DNA of 64,000 bases from Parvibaculaceae bacterium PLY_AMNH_Bact1 (GTDB taxonomy: Bacteria > Pseudomonadota > Alphaproteobacteria > Parvibaculales > Parvibaculaceae), in contig CP126168.1 of the NCBI GenBank assembly GCA_032881465.1, forward strand, positions 930,001 through 994,000, in the 5' to 3' direction. Below are positions 9,398 to 17,468 of the stretch, one piece after another. A program made the position numbers and the translations under genes. Under the pieces are notes generated by a model, which saw only the letters and a program-made list of their open reading frames with translations, did not search any database and was not told where the DNA came from. Numbering within the stretch: position 1 is the first letter of the stretch; every line of letters starts with the position of its first letter.

Positions 9398-10453
9398 CTA
9401 TAGGCGCGCCATGAAATAATCGTGTTGGGCAATACAGCGCTGAATGGTCGCCTCGTTCGCTCGTGTCCATTCAACAGTCTTCGTGATCCCCTCGCGAAGG
9501 CTGACTTGGGCCTGGAACCCAATTTTGTCTTTTGACTTTTCAGTTGACCCAAAACGTTTCCCAGACCGGTCCCAGTCTCGTGCGGGCTTAAGGTCGGCGG
9601 GGGTCGGATTCCCAGTGAGCTCGTTTATGACTTCGGCAAGCTCGAGGATGGTCGTTTCCACGCCCGATGCAAGGTTATAGATTTCGCCTGCTTCTCCATT
9701 CGCCGCACATGCCATCAGGCCTTTCGCCATGTCTTCAACAAAGATGAAGTCCCGGCTTGCATTCCCGCCATTGTCGAGCGGAAGAGCTTCGTGGTTGAGC
9801 GATTTCCAGATGAATGTGGGCGTGACATTTCTCCAGACAGTGTGATGCGTTCCGCGCCATCGGCCAGCACCCAGAATTTCCCGTGGTCCATAAACATTCT
9901 GAAAACGCGCTTTGACGATCGGTAGATCGTGGGTGCGCCAGAAATAATTCCCGTACAGCTCGCCGATCAACTTCGAAATGGAATACGGGCTGTCATGGTA
10001 AAGTGATACCGGCGCATCCTCGGTGGTTGCAACCGGGTCATCAAAGGTCTTCTCCGCGACGGCGCATCCCGCTGCCGCGTAGACCACTTTCTTGAGACCT
10101 TTGATATCTTTAAGTCGGTCAAAGAGCTTTAGCGATGTCAGCGTGTTGTTTTCATGATCAGCCATTGGATCATGAATTGATGACTGGTTTCCATGATAGC
10201 AAGACAGATGCCATGCATAGTCCAGATTATCCGGGAGTGCTTTGAGTATCGCATCATCCGTTATGCTGCCAAAAACGAACCGAACCGCAGGATGATCTGG
10301 AACATTGCTAATGTCTGACGAGAGCAGGTTGTCCACTATGGTGAGGCTTTGGGGCTCTGCTTTGAGAAGCTGCGCAGCCAGATTGCTGCCGACAAATCCA
10401 GCGCCGCCCACGATGAGAAGGTTTTTGTTTTTGAACGTAGGTAGATCAGTCAT
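9398..10453 (-). CDS. wbmF: WbmF-like extended short-chain dehydrogenase/epimerase
   Basis: A 351-residue extended SDR with the NAD-binding motif GGAGFVGSNL near residue 16 and a catalytic YSISK near 154. The segments 'CYHGNQSSIHDPMADHENNT', 'RFQNVYGPREILGAGRWRGT' and 'TPTFIWKSL' match, from memory, Bordetella WbmF (about 375 aa) very closely. WbmF/G/H act together on UDP-diacetamido-uronic acids in O-antigen synthesis and are linked to the L-galacto isomer. It is the last gene of the minus-strand operon asnB-wbmH-wbmG-wbmF. The precise epimerisation catalysed is from the family, not from the sequence. Confidence 0.88.
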   Translation of the reverse strand: MTDLPTFKNKNLLIVGGAGFVGSNLAAQLLKAEPQSLTIVDNLLSSDISNVPDHPAVRFVFGSITDDAILKALPDNLDYAWHLSCYHGNQSSIHDPMADHENNTLTSLKLFDRLKDIKGLKKVVYAAAGCAVAEKTFDDPVATTEDAPVSLYHDSPYSISKLIGELYGNYFWRTHDLPIVKARFQNVYGPREILGAGRWRGTHHTVWRNVTPTFIWKSLNHEALPLDNGGNASRDFIFVEDMAKGLMACAANGEAGEIYNLASGVETTILELAEVINELTGNPTPADLKPARDWDRSGKRFGSTEKSKDKIGFQAQVSLREGITKTVEWTRANEATIQRCIAQHDYFMARL

Positions 10454-10478
10454 AAAGCCTCACTGCACTGGCTTGCGA

Positions 10479-11417
10479 TTATTTGGTGGAAGGTGTGGAA
10501 AGGTGGCTATAAACAGCATCGATTCCATGCTCATCATACCATGTAAGCATGCGATGCATCATTGTCTTGAAATCAATCTGAGCGCTCCAATCAAAGGTGC
10601 GTTCGGTTAGCGATGGGTCCAATACAACGACGGGGACATCATCAGCTTCCGGGGCGACAATTGGCACAGGCTCGGAAAGACTGACACCCAGGTGGTCAAC
10701 GACACAGTCGAAAATCTCCTTGATGGAGTGTCCTGTACCTGTTGAGACGTTGAAGACCCCTACCGGTGCGTCGTCCTCTAGAGCTTTCTCCGCAAGAACA
10801 AGGAAGTCCTCTGCATCGATGAAGTCGCGAACTGTATCGCTGCAGAAGCAGGATTTTCCCTCTTTTAGACGCTGGTAGAATGTGGGGATAGGCCCGATTG
10901 AAAGACGGGGCCCTGTAACATTCGCCAACCGTAGAGATATGGAGTCAATCGTGGATTGAAGGATGTACTGTTCGCCAGCGGTCTTGCTCACGCCGTATGA
11001 GGTGAATGGTGCGACTGGCGCTGTCACCGGGATCGGAGTCTCTGAGGCACGCCCATAACAAAGGGCCGTCTGAAAATTGAGCAGTCGTTTGACGCCTGCT
11101 TTTTCCGCAGCCTTTACCAGTCGAATAGTGCCAACGACGTTCGTTTCGCTGTCCTCAAGCCAATCATCAGGATCTTTGTAGGATGCTGCCGAATGGATGA
11201 CATGGGTCGGAGAAAAATCAGCAAAGACCTTATCCAATAAGCGCTGATCGGCAATGCTTCCTTCGTGCTGAACCAAATTGGGCAGGCCGTCAGGAAGTGC
11301 ACCGCGATGCCCCGTCGCAAAATTGTCGATGACGCAGATATCGTGGCCTTTGGGGAGGAGCCGTTCTATCAGGCTCACTCCCAGACTTCCGGCACCGCCG
11401 GTGATCAGAATCCTCAT
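10479..11417 (-). CDS. wbmG: WbmG-like extended short-chain dehydrogenase/epimerase
   Basis: A 312-residue extended SDR: MRILITGGAGSLGVSLIE at the N-terminus (GxxGxxG), 'HSAASYKDPDDW' near 83, 'NFQTALCYGR' near 122, catalytic 'YGVSK' near 146, and 'SLRLANVTGPRLSIGPIPTF' near 164. The text matches what I recall of Bordetella WbmG. It is a paralogue of the downstream-strand neighbour at 11426: both share SAASYKDP-DW and NFQTALCYG / YFQTALCYG. It lies 25 bp from wbmF and 8 bp from wbmH, so an operon is certain in practice. Probable role: nucleotide-sugar epimerase/dehydratase step on the diacetamido uronic acid. Confidence 0.88.
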   Translation of the reverse strand: MRILITGGAGSLGVSLIERLLPKGHDICVIDNFATGHRGALPDGLPNLVQHEGSIADQRLLDKVFADFSPTHVIHSAASYKDPDDWLEDSETNVVGTIRLVKAAEKAGVKRLLNFQTALCYGRASETPIPVTAPVAPFTSYGVSKTAGEQYILQSTIDSISLRLANVTGPRLSIGPIPTFYQRLKEGKSCFCSDTVRDFIDAEDFLVLAEKALEDDAPVGVFNVSTGTGHSIKEIFDCVVDHLGVSLSEPVPIVAPEADDVPVVVLDPSLTERTFDWSAQIDFKTMMHRMLTWYDEHGIDAVYSHLSTPSTK

Positions 11418-11425
11418 TGTTTTTC

Positions 11426-12367
11426 CTAAGACTTGCTGTCGTGCTTCAAGTGAGTGTACCCGCCATGAACACCAAACTCTTCATAATAGTCGACCGCTGC
11501 TTTCACGAGCTCATTGAGAGGCGTGAACTCAACTTCACCAAAATCCTGAAATGTCTTTGAGGGGTCGAGAAGGATGCTGGCAGCATCATCTGGTCCCAAA
11601 GGCCGGACGTCGGGCTCCGGATAATCGTTGAGCTGCATTCCAGCAACGACAGCGTCATACAGTTCCTTAATGGCGATGTCCTTGCCTGACGAGAAGTGAT
11701 AGGGGCCAGAACCCTTTCCCTCGACTGCTTTCACTACGACGTTTGCCAGGTCCTTAACAAAAACAAAGTCACGCTTGGCCTCTGTGACAAAACATTGTTT
11801 GCCGGCTTTTAGCCGCTCATAGAAGATAGGCAGAGGGCCGGAGCAGTTCCGCGGGCCGATGACATTGGCAAGACGGAAAGTGACGTAGTCCAGACCCGAG
11901 ATTTCCAGATAGTCTTCCGTAGTTGTTTTGGAGATCGCATAACTTGAATTGGCCGGGTTCTTAGGATGATCTAGAGGGATCGGCTGAGTGATCGGGTGTA
12001 GGCCATAGCACAGCGCGGTTTGAAAATAGACAAACCGGCCAACGTCATTTTCTTTCGCAGCCTTGATGAGGTTTGCACCACCGACAGAGTTTGTCAGTGT
12101 GTCGGAATACCAATCTTCAGGGTCCTTGTAGGACGCCGCTGTGTGCACCAGAACGGATGGCTTGTGAGTGCTGACAATATCATTTACCAGATCGCGGTCA
12201 CTGATTGAGCCTTCAACAAAAGTAAGGTTGGGATGGCTATCTGGTAAGTGGAGGCGTCGGCCTGTTTCCATGTTGTCAATTGCGACAACGCTTTCGCCAG
12301 ATGCAAGGAGTAGTTCGGCGACGTGAGATCCTACTTGGCCACATCCACCTGTGATAAAAACTGTCAT
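11426..12367 (-). CDS. wbmH: WbmH-like extended short-chain dehydrogenase/epimerase
   Basis: A 313-residue extended SDR with MTVFITGGCGQVGSHVAELL at the N-terminus, 'HTAASYKDPEDWYSDTLTNS' near 85, 'YFQTALCYGLHPITQPI' near 123, catalytic 'YAISK' near 147 and 'VTFRLANVIGPRN' near 163. This is the WbmH pattern as I recall it from Bordetella. It is followed 8 bp later by its paralogue wbmG. A perfect hairpin lies in the 69-bp gap to the preceding amidotransferase gene. The three SDRs together probably remodel UDP-GlcNAc3NAcA or its 2-epimer to a galacto-configured sugar. Confidence 0.88.
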   Translation of the reverse strand: MTVFITGGCGQVGSHVAELLLASGESVVAIDNMETGRRLHLPDSHPNLTFVEGSISDRDLVNDIVSTHKPSVLVHTAASYKDPEDWYSDTLTNSVGGANLIKAAKENDVGRFVYFQTALCYGLHPITQPIPLDHPKNPANSSYAISKTTTEDYLEISGLDYVTFRLANVIGPRNCSGPLPIFYERLKAGKQCFVTEAKRDFVFVKDLANVVVKAVEGKGSGPYHFSSGKDIAIKELYDAVVAGMQLNDYPEPDVRPLGPDDAASILLDPSKTFQDFGEVEFTPLNELVKAAVDYYEEFGVHGGYTHLKHDSKS

Positions 12368-12396
12368 TGGTCGTCTTTCTCGTTCAGTAAACCTGC

Positions 12397-12420
12397 CGAC
12401 ATTTCAAAAGTGAAATGTCG
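12397..12420. repeat. Perfect 9-bp inverted repeat between asnB-like and wbmH genes
   Basis: CGACATTTC and GAAATGTCG are perfectly complementary and separated by 6 nt (AAAAGT). The hairpin lies inside the minus-strand operon, between the end of the amidotransferase gene and the start of wbmH. There is no T tract on the minus strand, so an intrinsic terminator is doubtful. An mRNA-processing or stabilising hairpin, or a binding site, is possible. Confidence 0.6.
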
Positions 12421-12436
12421 CCTGTGTATTAGCATT

Positions 12437-14353
12437 TTACAATGGGTTCATCTTCTTCCAGTGCGCAGCACGGTCGTGAAACTTTTGGTGCCAAATCTCT
12501 AGACTGAGCAAGCCCCAAGTTTTGCGGGAAAATTTGAGTTCGGCACCGACGCCTTCGGCAATCCGTTCGGTGTTCATGAACGGTCTATGCTGAGCGCTGT
12601 TCCTGGCAAACGTATCCGATACGAAGTCTTTGAGTTCGCCTCCGAACCATTCTTTGAGCGGGACAGGGAAGCCCATCTTATCGCGGCGGCTGGTAATCGA
12701 AGTCGGAAGCTTGTCTCCAAAAGATTGCTTTATAAGATGCTTCATATTTCCACCCTCAAACTTGACGTCTGCAGGGACCGTGGCGGCAAATTCAACCAGC
12801 GGGTGATCAAGGAACGGAACCCGAGACTCCAGCCCATGAGCCATCGCCATGCGATCTTCCACGTTCAGCAGGGCAGGGAGTAAGCACTTGAAGTCGAAAT
12901 GCGTCATCTTGTCGAAATAGGCTTCTTTCCCGACATTCGACTTGTTGAAAATCTGCCTGAAAGAGTCGAAAACCTGGCCCTTGTTCAGCTGATTCCAATC
13001 AACCTCATCCGTCATGTCATTCGAGCGGTCAATAAGGCGGAAGTAACGTGCGTCTAGGTCCTCAAACAAGCCTTCTTGCCAGAACATCTTGATCATCGGC
13101 TTGTATTCACGGAGCAGGCCTAGGTTCGGGATGATCGACTCGATAGTTACGACATAGTGACCATCGTGATAGCTGCCATCGAGCGCTGCCTTGATGCACT
13201 GTTCGAAGTAGGCAACGAGGTAGCGGGCATAGCCACCGAATATTTCGTCTCCGCCCTGCCCGCCAAGAACGACCTTGACTTTTGCAGCAGCCAACTTCGA
13301 CACCATATATTGCGGAAAGGACCCGGGGCCTGCGGTTGGAAAGTCCAGATGGTAGATGACATCTTCAATCGACTTCTCGAAGTCTTGTGCCGTGATGCTG
13401 GCCTGATGCAGGCTAGACCCAGAAAATTCTGCAGCGTCTACCGCATATTTGCTTTCGTCATATCCAGGAAACTGGGTGAACTTGCCATGAAAACAGTCTC
13501 TGTTCTGTTGGTCATGGTCAGCAGCCAGGATGGCCATCAGGCTCGAGTCGATCCCGCCAGACATGTAGCTTCCAACCGGCACATCGCTTCGTAGATGAAA
13601 CTTCATGGAGTCCATCAGAAGTTCGCGAAACCTGTTCTCGAAATACTTGGGTGAGTGGTCATAGTCGATGTTGTACTCGACGTCCCAGTACTTTTTCACC
13701 TGCACCTGCGAACCTGTTTCGACCGTGAGCATGTGCCCGGGCATAAGCTGCTTGATCCCTTTGAAGAGGGTCTGCTCACCAATGCAGTATTGGAATGTAA
13801 GGTACTCGGCAAAGGACTCCGTGTCGGTCTGGATGTCAGGAAGAAATGGAAGAAGTGCCTTCGCCTCGGAAGCGAAAAAGAGCATCCCCTTGTCGATCAT
13901 GTAGTAGAGAGGTTTGATGCCAAAGCGATCCCGCAACAAGGTGAGACGGTGGGACCGCTGGTCATAAATGGCGGTGGCAAACATTCCCCGAAGCTGCTGT
14001 GCGAAATCAGCACCGTAACGGTCATAAGCGGCCAAGACCGCTTCAGTGTCACTCGTGCTCTTAAAGCTCCAGCGGTCTTTGAGGCGATCATGCAACTCTA
14101 GGTAGTTATAGACTTCGCCATTATGAGCGATCACGGTGCCATTCTCGCCGACCATGGGTTGGTGGCCTGCAGTTGACAGGTCCAATATGCTTAACCGTCT
14201 GTGAGCAAATCCCACGCTGCCGTCCGGCGAAACCCACTGTCCTTCGTCATCGGGGCCCCGGTGCTCGAGAAGTTGGCCCATCACAGTAAGTGCTTCTGAC
14301 AGGCGGGGAATATCGTCCCCATTTAGGCTCACAATTCCCGCAATTCCACACAT
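12437..14353 (-). CDS. asnB: Glutamine-dependent asparagine-synthase-like amidotransferase (copy 2, WbmE-like by context)
   Basis: A 638-residue class II amidotransferase. It begins MCGIAGIV with Cys2 as glutaminase nucleophile, HRGPDDEGQW near residue 32, NGEVYNYLEL near 77 and the PPi loop MSGGIDSSLMA near 262. The synthetase domain has 'VVLGGQGGDEIFGGYARY', the more usual AsnB form, unlike the 'DGQGADE' of copies 1 and 3. It heads the minus-strand operon with wbmH, wbmG and wbmF. In Bordetella an AsnB-like gene neighbours wbmF-H and is associated with uronamides in the O antigen, so amidation of a diacetamido uronic acid carboxyl is the best guess. Genuine asparagine synthesis cannot be excluded. 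Confidence 0.9.
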   Translation of the reverse strand: MCGIAGIVSLNGDDIPRLSEALTVMGQLLEHRGPDDEGQWVSPDGSVGFAHRRLSILDLSTAGHQPMVGENGTVIAHNGEVYNYLELHDRLKDRWSFKSTSDTEAVLAAYDRYGADFAQQLRGMFATAIYDQRSHRLTLLRDRFGIKPLYYMIDKGMLFFASEAKALLPFLPDIQTDTESFAEYLTFQYCIGEQTLFKGIKQLMPGHMLTVETGSQVQVKKYWDVEYNIDYDHSPKYFENRFRELLMDSMKFHLRSDVPVGSYMSGGIDSSLMAILAADHDQQNRDCFHGKFTQFPGYDESKYAVDAAEFSGSSLHQASITAQDFEKSIEDVIYHLDFPTAGPGSFPQYMVSKLAAAKVKVVLGGQGGDEIFGGYARYLVAYFEQCIKAALDGSYHDGHYVVTIESIIPNLGLLREYKPMIKMFWQEGLFEDLDARYFRLIDRSNDMTDEVDWNQLNKGQVFDSFRQIFNKSNVGKEAYFDKMTHFDFKCLLPALLNVEDRMAMAHGLESRVPFLDHPLVEFAATVPADVKFEGGNMKHLIKQSFGDKLPTSITSRRDKMGFPVPLKEWFGGELKDFVSDTFARNSAQHRPFMNTERIAEGVGAELKFSRKTWGLLSLEIWHQKFHDRAAHWKKMNPL

Positions 14354-14709
14354 GTCGCTTTTTCTGTCGTCCCCTGGCGCCGATGCCCATTTAGCCAGCC
14401 TTCACGGCCATTTTTGTAAACCATGACCTCTCAGGCCCAACCAAGCTGGTGAGGCTGCATAAGGCACCTGCAGCGCCATATTGTGATCGAGGCCGAAAGT
14501 ATCTGAACCGATTTCAGCTGTCATAGCAGCAATCTGTGATCTCGTCAGCAACCAAAAAGCAGTTTCCGTGCGCCCATCCAAAGTGATAGTAAGGGGCTCG
14601 CTGGAGGCGGCGTATCCATCTTTTCTGACACCTTCAGACGGAATTGGCGGGCTACATTGATAGTGCCGCCTTAACCCTATGCTAAAGCCGAGTTGTTGGA
14701 GGCTGGATT
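14354..14709. other. Divergent intergenic region, asnB operon / wzm-wzt
   Basis: 356 bp between the minus-strand amidotransferase operon and wzm. A minus-strand open frame ending at 14402 has protein-like text over about 75 codons (for example GYAASSEPLTITLDGRTETA and 'TFGLDHNMALQVPYAASPAW') but no well-placed start codon, and its upstream part runs into wzm. It may be a remnant of a displaced gene or a chance frame. Promoters for both operons must lie here; none is obvious. Confidence 0.35.
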
Positions 14710-15525
14710 TTGTTGAACATGGCAACTGAGAATGCTGCTCTTGTTTTTGATGATCTGTATCGATCCGTCGCCCATAGGCGTCTCTGGTTAGCACTGGGGT
14801 GGCGCGACATCAGAGCACGTTATCGCAGAACCGTTCTCGGCCCGTTATGGACCAGCATGAGTGCAGCTGTTCTCATATTCGCCCTCGGCGCAGTGTATTC
14901 GATACTTTGGGGTGTCGATATCACCGATTTTCTCCCGTATTTCTCAGCTGGCTATCTGTCCTGGCAGTTCATTTTGCTGGTTACAAATGAAGGCTGTCAG
15001 GCACTTACAACCAACCAGGACGTCATCAAGTCGCTTCGGTTGCCATATGGCGTCCACATACTCAGGTTATTGTGGCGCAACGTCTTGGTTTTCGCGCATG
15101 GTCTAGTAGTACATTTGATTGTTCTGCTGGCACTGACAGACGGGCTGCAGTGGATCAATTTTCTGTTTTTTGCAGGACTCTTCTTAGCCCTCGTCAACGG
15201 GTTTTGGATTGCGCTGCTGTTGTCGATCGTTTGTGCGCGCTTCCGCGACGTGATGCAGGTGGTCGCCAGCATCATGCAGGTTATGTTTTTCATCACACCG
15301 ATATTCTGGCCTGCTGAAAGGGTTGCGTCCGAACCAATCGCGGAGTTCATTTTGGTGAAGATTAACCCACTTTTTCATCTGATTGACGTAATGCGCCAGC
15401 CGCTGATTGGGCAGGTTGCTGGTAGCGAATCGTACATCTATTTGAGCGTCTCTGCAGTTCTAGGGATTGCTGCGGTGACACTCTTCACCGGTCGTTTCTA
15501 CCGCCGGTTGGCATACTGGGTTTAG
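14710..15525 (+). CDS. wzm: ABC-2 type polysaccharide exporter, permease subunit (Wzm)
   Basis: A ~270-residue inner-membrane protein of the ABC-2 family. A cytoplasmic N-terminus contains the typical 'WLALGWRDIRARYRRTVLGPLW' text (IxxRYR...LGPLW is the family signature), followed by about six hydrophobic helices. It pairs with the ATPase gene 11 bp downstream to move a lipid-linked polysaccharide across the inner membrane. Start choice: GGAGG at 14698-14702 is 7 nt before TTG at 14710 but 16 nt before the first ATG at 14719, so TTG is preferred; the ATG alternative drops three residues. Confidence 0.9.
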   Translation: MLNMATENAALVFDDLYRSVAHRRLWLALGWRDIRARYRRTVLGPLWTSMSAAVLIFALGAVYSILWGVDITDFLPYFSAGYLSWQFILLVTNEGCQALTTNQDVIKSLRLPYGVHILRLLWRNVLVFAHGLVVHLIVLLALTDGLQWINFLFFAGLFLALVNGFWIALLLSIVCARFRDVMQVVASIMQVMFFITPIFWPAERVASEPIAEFILVKINPLFHLIDVMRQPLIGQVAGSESYIYLSVSAVLGIAAVTLFTGRFYRRLAYWV

Positions 15526-15536
15526 GGTTAAAGAGA

Positions 15537-16298
15537 ATGAAGAAACCGGCAATATCATTGCGAGGGCTAACGGTAGAGTTCCCTATCTATGACCCAGATC
15601 GGAGTCTACGCAGGATTATCCTGAAGAACACTGTCGGTGGAGATATTCGGAACGAAGCAGGTGAGAGCGGCCGAGCGGTCGTCATGGCCTTAAACGATAT
15701 AAATATCGACATACAACCCGGAGAGCGAGTGGGTCTGATCGGGCCAAATGGCGCTGGAAAGTCAACTCTACTCCAAGTCATCGCCGGTGGTTACTTTCCT
15801 ACCCGCGGTGCGGTCGAGATCAAAGGCCAGACGTCATCTCTGTTAACCCTGGGGGTGGGAGTTGATCCTGAGGAAACAGGGTACGAGAACATTTTTGCAG
15901 GCTGCCTTTATCGGGGGATGAGCAGGCCGCAGATCCGTGCCGCGATACCCGATATCGTCGAGTTCTGTGAGCTTGGGCAGTACTTGTACATGCCGGTAAG
16001 GACGTACTCGTCCGGTATGCTCGTTCGACTGTCATTTGCGATTGCGACCGCTGGGACAGCTGATGTCCTTGTCATTGATGAGATCATTGGCGTCGGCGAT
16101 GCCAAGTTTTCAGAAAAGGCAAACAAGCGAATGACAAACCTGATGGCATCCGCGAACACATTGCTGCTTGCATCGCATTCGAACGAGATGATCAAGTCTT
16201 TCTGCGACCGCGCGATTTACATGGAGGCGGGGAATGTCGTCTTTTTTGGGGATGTTGATGAGGCGATCGAGCGTTATACGATTGCGCTGAATGGCTAA
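15537..16298 (+). CDS. wzt: ABC-2 type polysaccharide exporter, ATPase subunit (Wzt)
   Basis: A 253-residue ABC ATPase: Walker A GPNGAGKST near 69, 'YMPVRTYSSGMLVRLSFAIA' (signature) near 157, Walker B VLVIDEIIGVGD near 177 and an H-loop 'LLLASHSNEM' near 208. It has the N-terminal extension with 'FPIYD' and the long stretch before Walker A typical of Wzt/TagH/KpsT. It ends right after the ATPase fold, so it lacks the C-terminal carbohydrate-binding domain that recognises the capped chain end in E. coli O8/O9a Wzt. Export is therefore probably coupled to synthesis without that check, or uses another cap reader. Confidence 0.9.
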   Translation: MKKPAISLRGLTVEFPIYDPDRSLRRIILKNTVGGDIRNEAGESGRAVVMALNDINIDIQPGERVGLIGPNGAGKSTLLQVIAGGYFPTRGAVEIKGQTSSLLTLGVGVDPEETGYENIFAGCLYRGMSRPQIRAAIPDIVEFCELGQYLYMPVRTYSSGMLVRLSFAIATAGTADVLVIDEIIGVGDAKFSEKANKRMTNLMASANTLLLASHSNEMIKSFCDRAIYMEAGNVVFFGDVDEAIERYTIALNG

Positions 16299-16310
16299 GG
16301 CCATCCTTTG

Positions 16311-17135
16311 CTAGTTCAGCAATTTTTCTAGCAGCCGTTCGTCCGCTCCGTAAGCTGGGCTCGTCAAAATGCGCAGGGCGTATGTGGTGTCATATGGGGC
16401 GCTGATTGCAGCATATGACAAGAGTTTCATCTCAATCACATCACTCGGGGCGTTAGGTATGCCCAATTCACCGATGTCCAGAATGACACGAGATGTCCTC
16501 TTTGAGCGGAGGTTGTCTTCAACCTGCGACCAGAAGGACGTCGCGTGAGTGTCCTTTGGGACGATGAAATCCATCTGTGTGATCGAGGGGTCATCAATCT
16601 GTTTGCAACAGAGTACGATATTATCATCGACCAGGTCGGCCGTCACATGGAAGAACGGCTCGCGGGACATGCCTGTTTGAGCAGCCCTCACGATGCCCAT
16701 AAGAAGAATGTCATTGGTAACATCGTTGAATGAGACGTGCGCGCGACCGCCTTGAAAGAACCAGGACCACAACAAAGCTCTGAGTTCAACCGTTCTGAGC
16801 GCGAGTTGCCAAAAGCGGCGCTTTACGGGTGCCTTGTAGTACGATGAGAACCATGCCTGTAACATGAATAGGCTTTCTGTTTCCGATGGGAAAAGGCTTT
16901 GTTCAGCCGGGATTGCGCCAGTTGTTATAGAGAAGGGGCGCTTGGTATTGCAAACATTGGTCGAAATAGGCTTGATTTCGACAATTGACGGGCTCCCGCA
17001 AGCTGTAGGCGTTGGGTGGATAGTCTGCACCTGGCTAGAGTGACAGCTGACGAATCGATGACGGTTAACAGGGGGATCTGCAATGCCTGTTTGTGGACTG
17101 GTCGCGACATGGGGGGACGACTTCCAAGGCTCCAA
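16311..17135 (-). CDS. Hypothetical protein of the polysaccharide locus
   Basis: A 274-residue open frame convergent with wzt (12-bp gap). I do not recognise the family. The C-terminal ~190 residues look like a folded soluble protein ('VSFNDVTNDILLMGIVRAAQ', 'FFHVTADLVDDNIVLCCKQI', 'SRVILDIGELGIPNAPSDVI'); the first ~80 are Pro/Ser/Thr-rich with several Cys and may be linker or over-extension. An internal ATG at the FMLQAWF position (about residue 92) could be the true start. No signal peptide or membrane helix is clear. Its position suggests a role in assembly or regulation of the polysaccharide, but that is only context. Confidence 0.55.
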   Translation of the reverse strand: MEPWKSSPHVATSPQTGIADPPVNRHRFVSCHSSQVQTIHPTPTACGSPSIVEIKPISTNVCNTKRPFSITTGAIPAEQSLFPSETESLFMLQAWFSSYYKAPVKRRFWQLALRTVELRALLWSWFFQGGRAHVSFNDVTNDILLMGIVRAAQTGMSREPFFHVTADLVDDNIVLCCKQIDDPSITQMDFIVPKDTHATSFWSQVEDNLRSKRTSRVILDIGELGIPNAPSDVIEMKLLSYAAISAPYDTTYALRILTSPAYGADERLLEKLLN

Positions 17136-17468
17136 TCCAGCCTCGGTGGGCTGAGACTCTGAGAAGTAGGTTAACCTGCCGCATGAGGACTAAAACTTGA
17201 ACAAAGCTGGCCTGCAAACAGGGGCAATGTCGGGAACAGTCAAAAGTCCAGTTGGTTTTGGGGGTGATAAACGCCCTAGGTTTACCAAAAGACCCTTGCC
17301 AAGGATCAACGATATAAGCTTAAAAAGACCTGAGGGGCAAAAACCCAAATTCTTCGTTGCCTAAATGAAGAGTTCACCTGAGCTGTGTGGGGGTGCGCGT
17401 AACATTTGGTTCTGAGGACCGGAAGATGCGCGCCGGTAAACACAAGAGAAACACGAATTGAGTAATCG
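17136..17468. other. Intergenic region upstream of rfbF
   Basis: 333 bp between the divergent hypothetical gene and rfbF. It contains no supported ORF on either strand. It should include the promoter of the rfbF transcript. I looked for a JUMPStart/ops element of the enteric type and saw none. Confidence 0.4.

Noticed and set aside
17136-17468. Searched for a JUMPStart/ops antitermination element upstream of the sugar genes.
   Set aside because: No sequence resembling it was found here or before 2780, 14710 or 23538.
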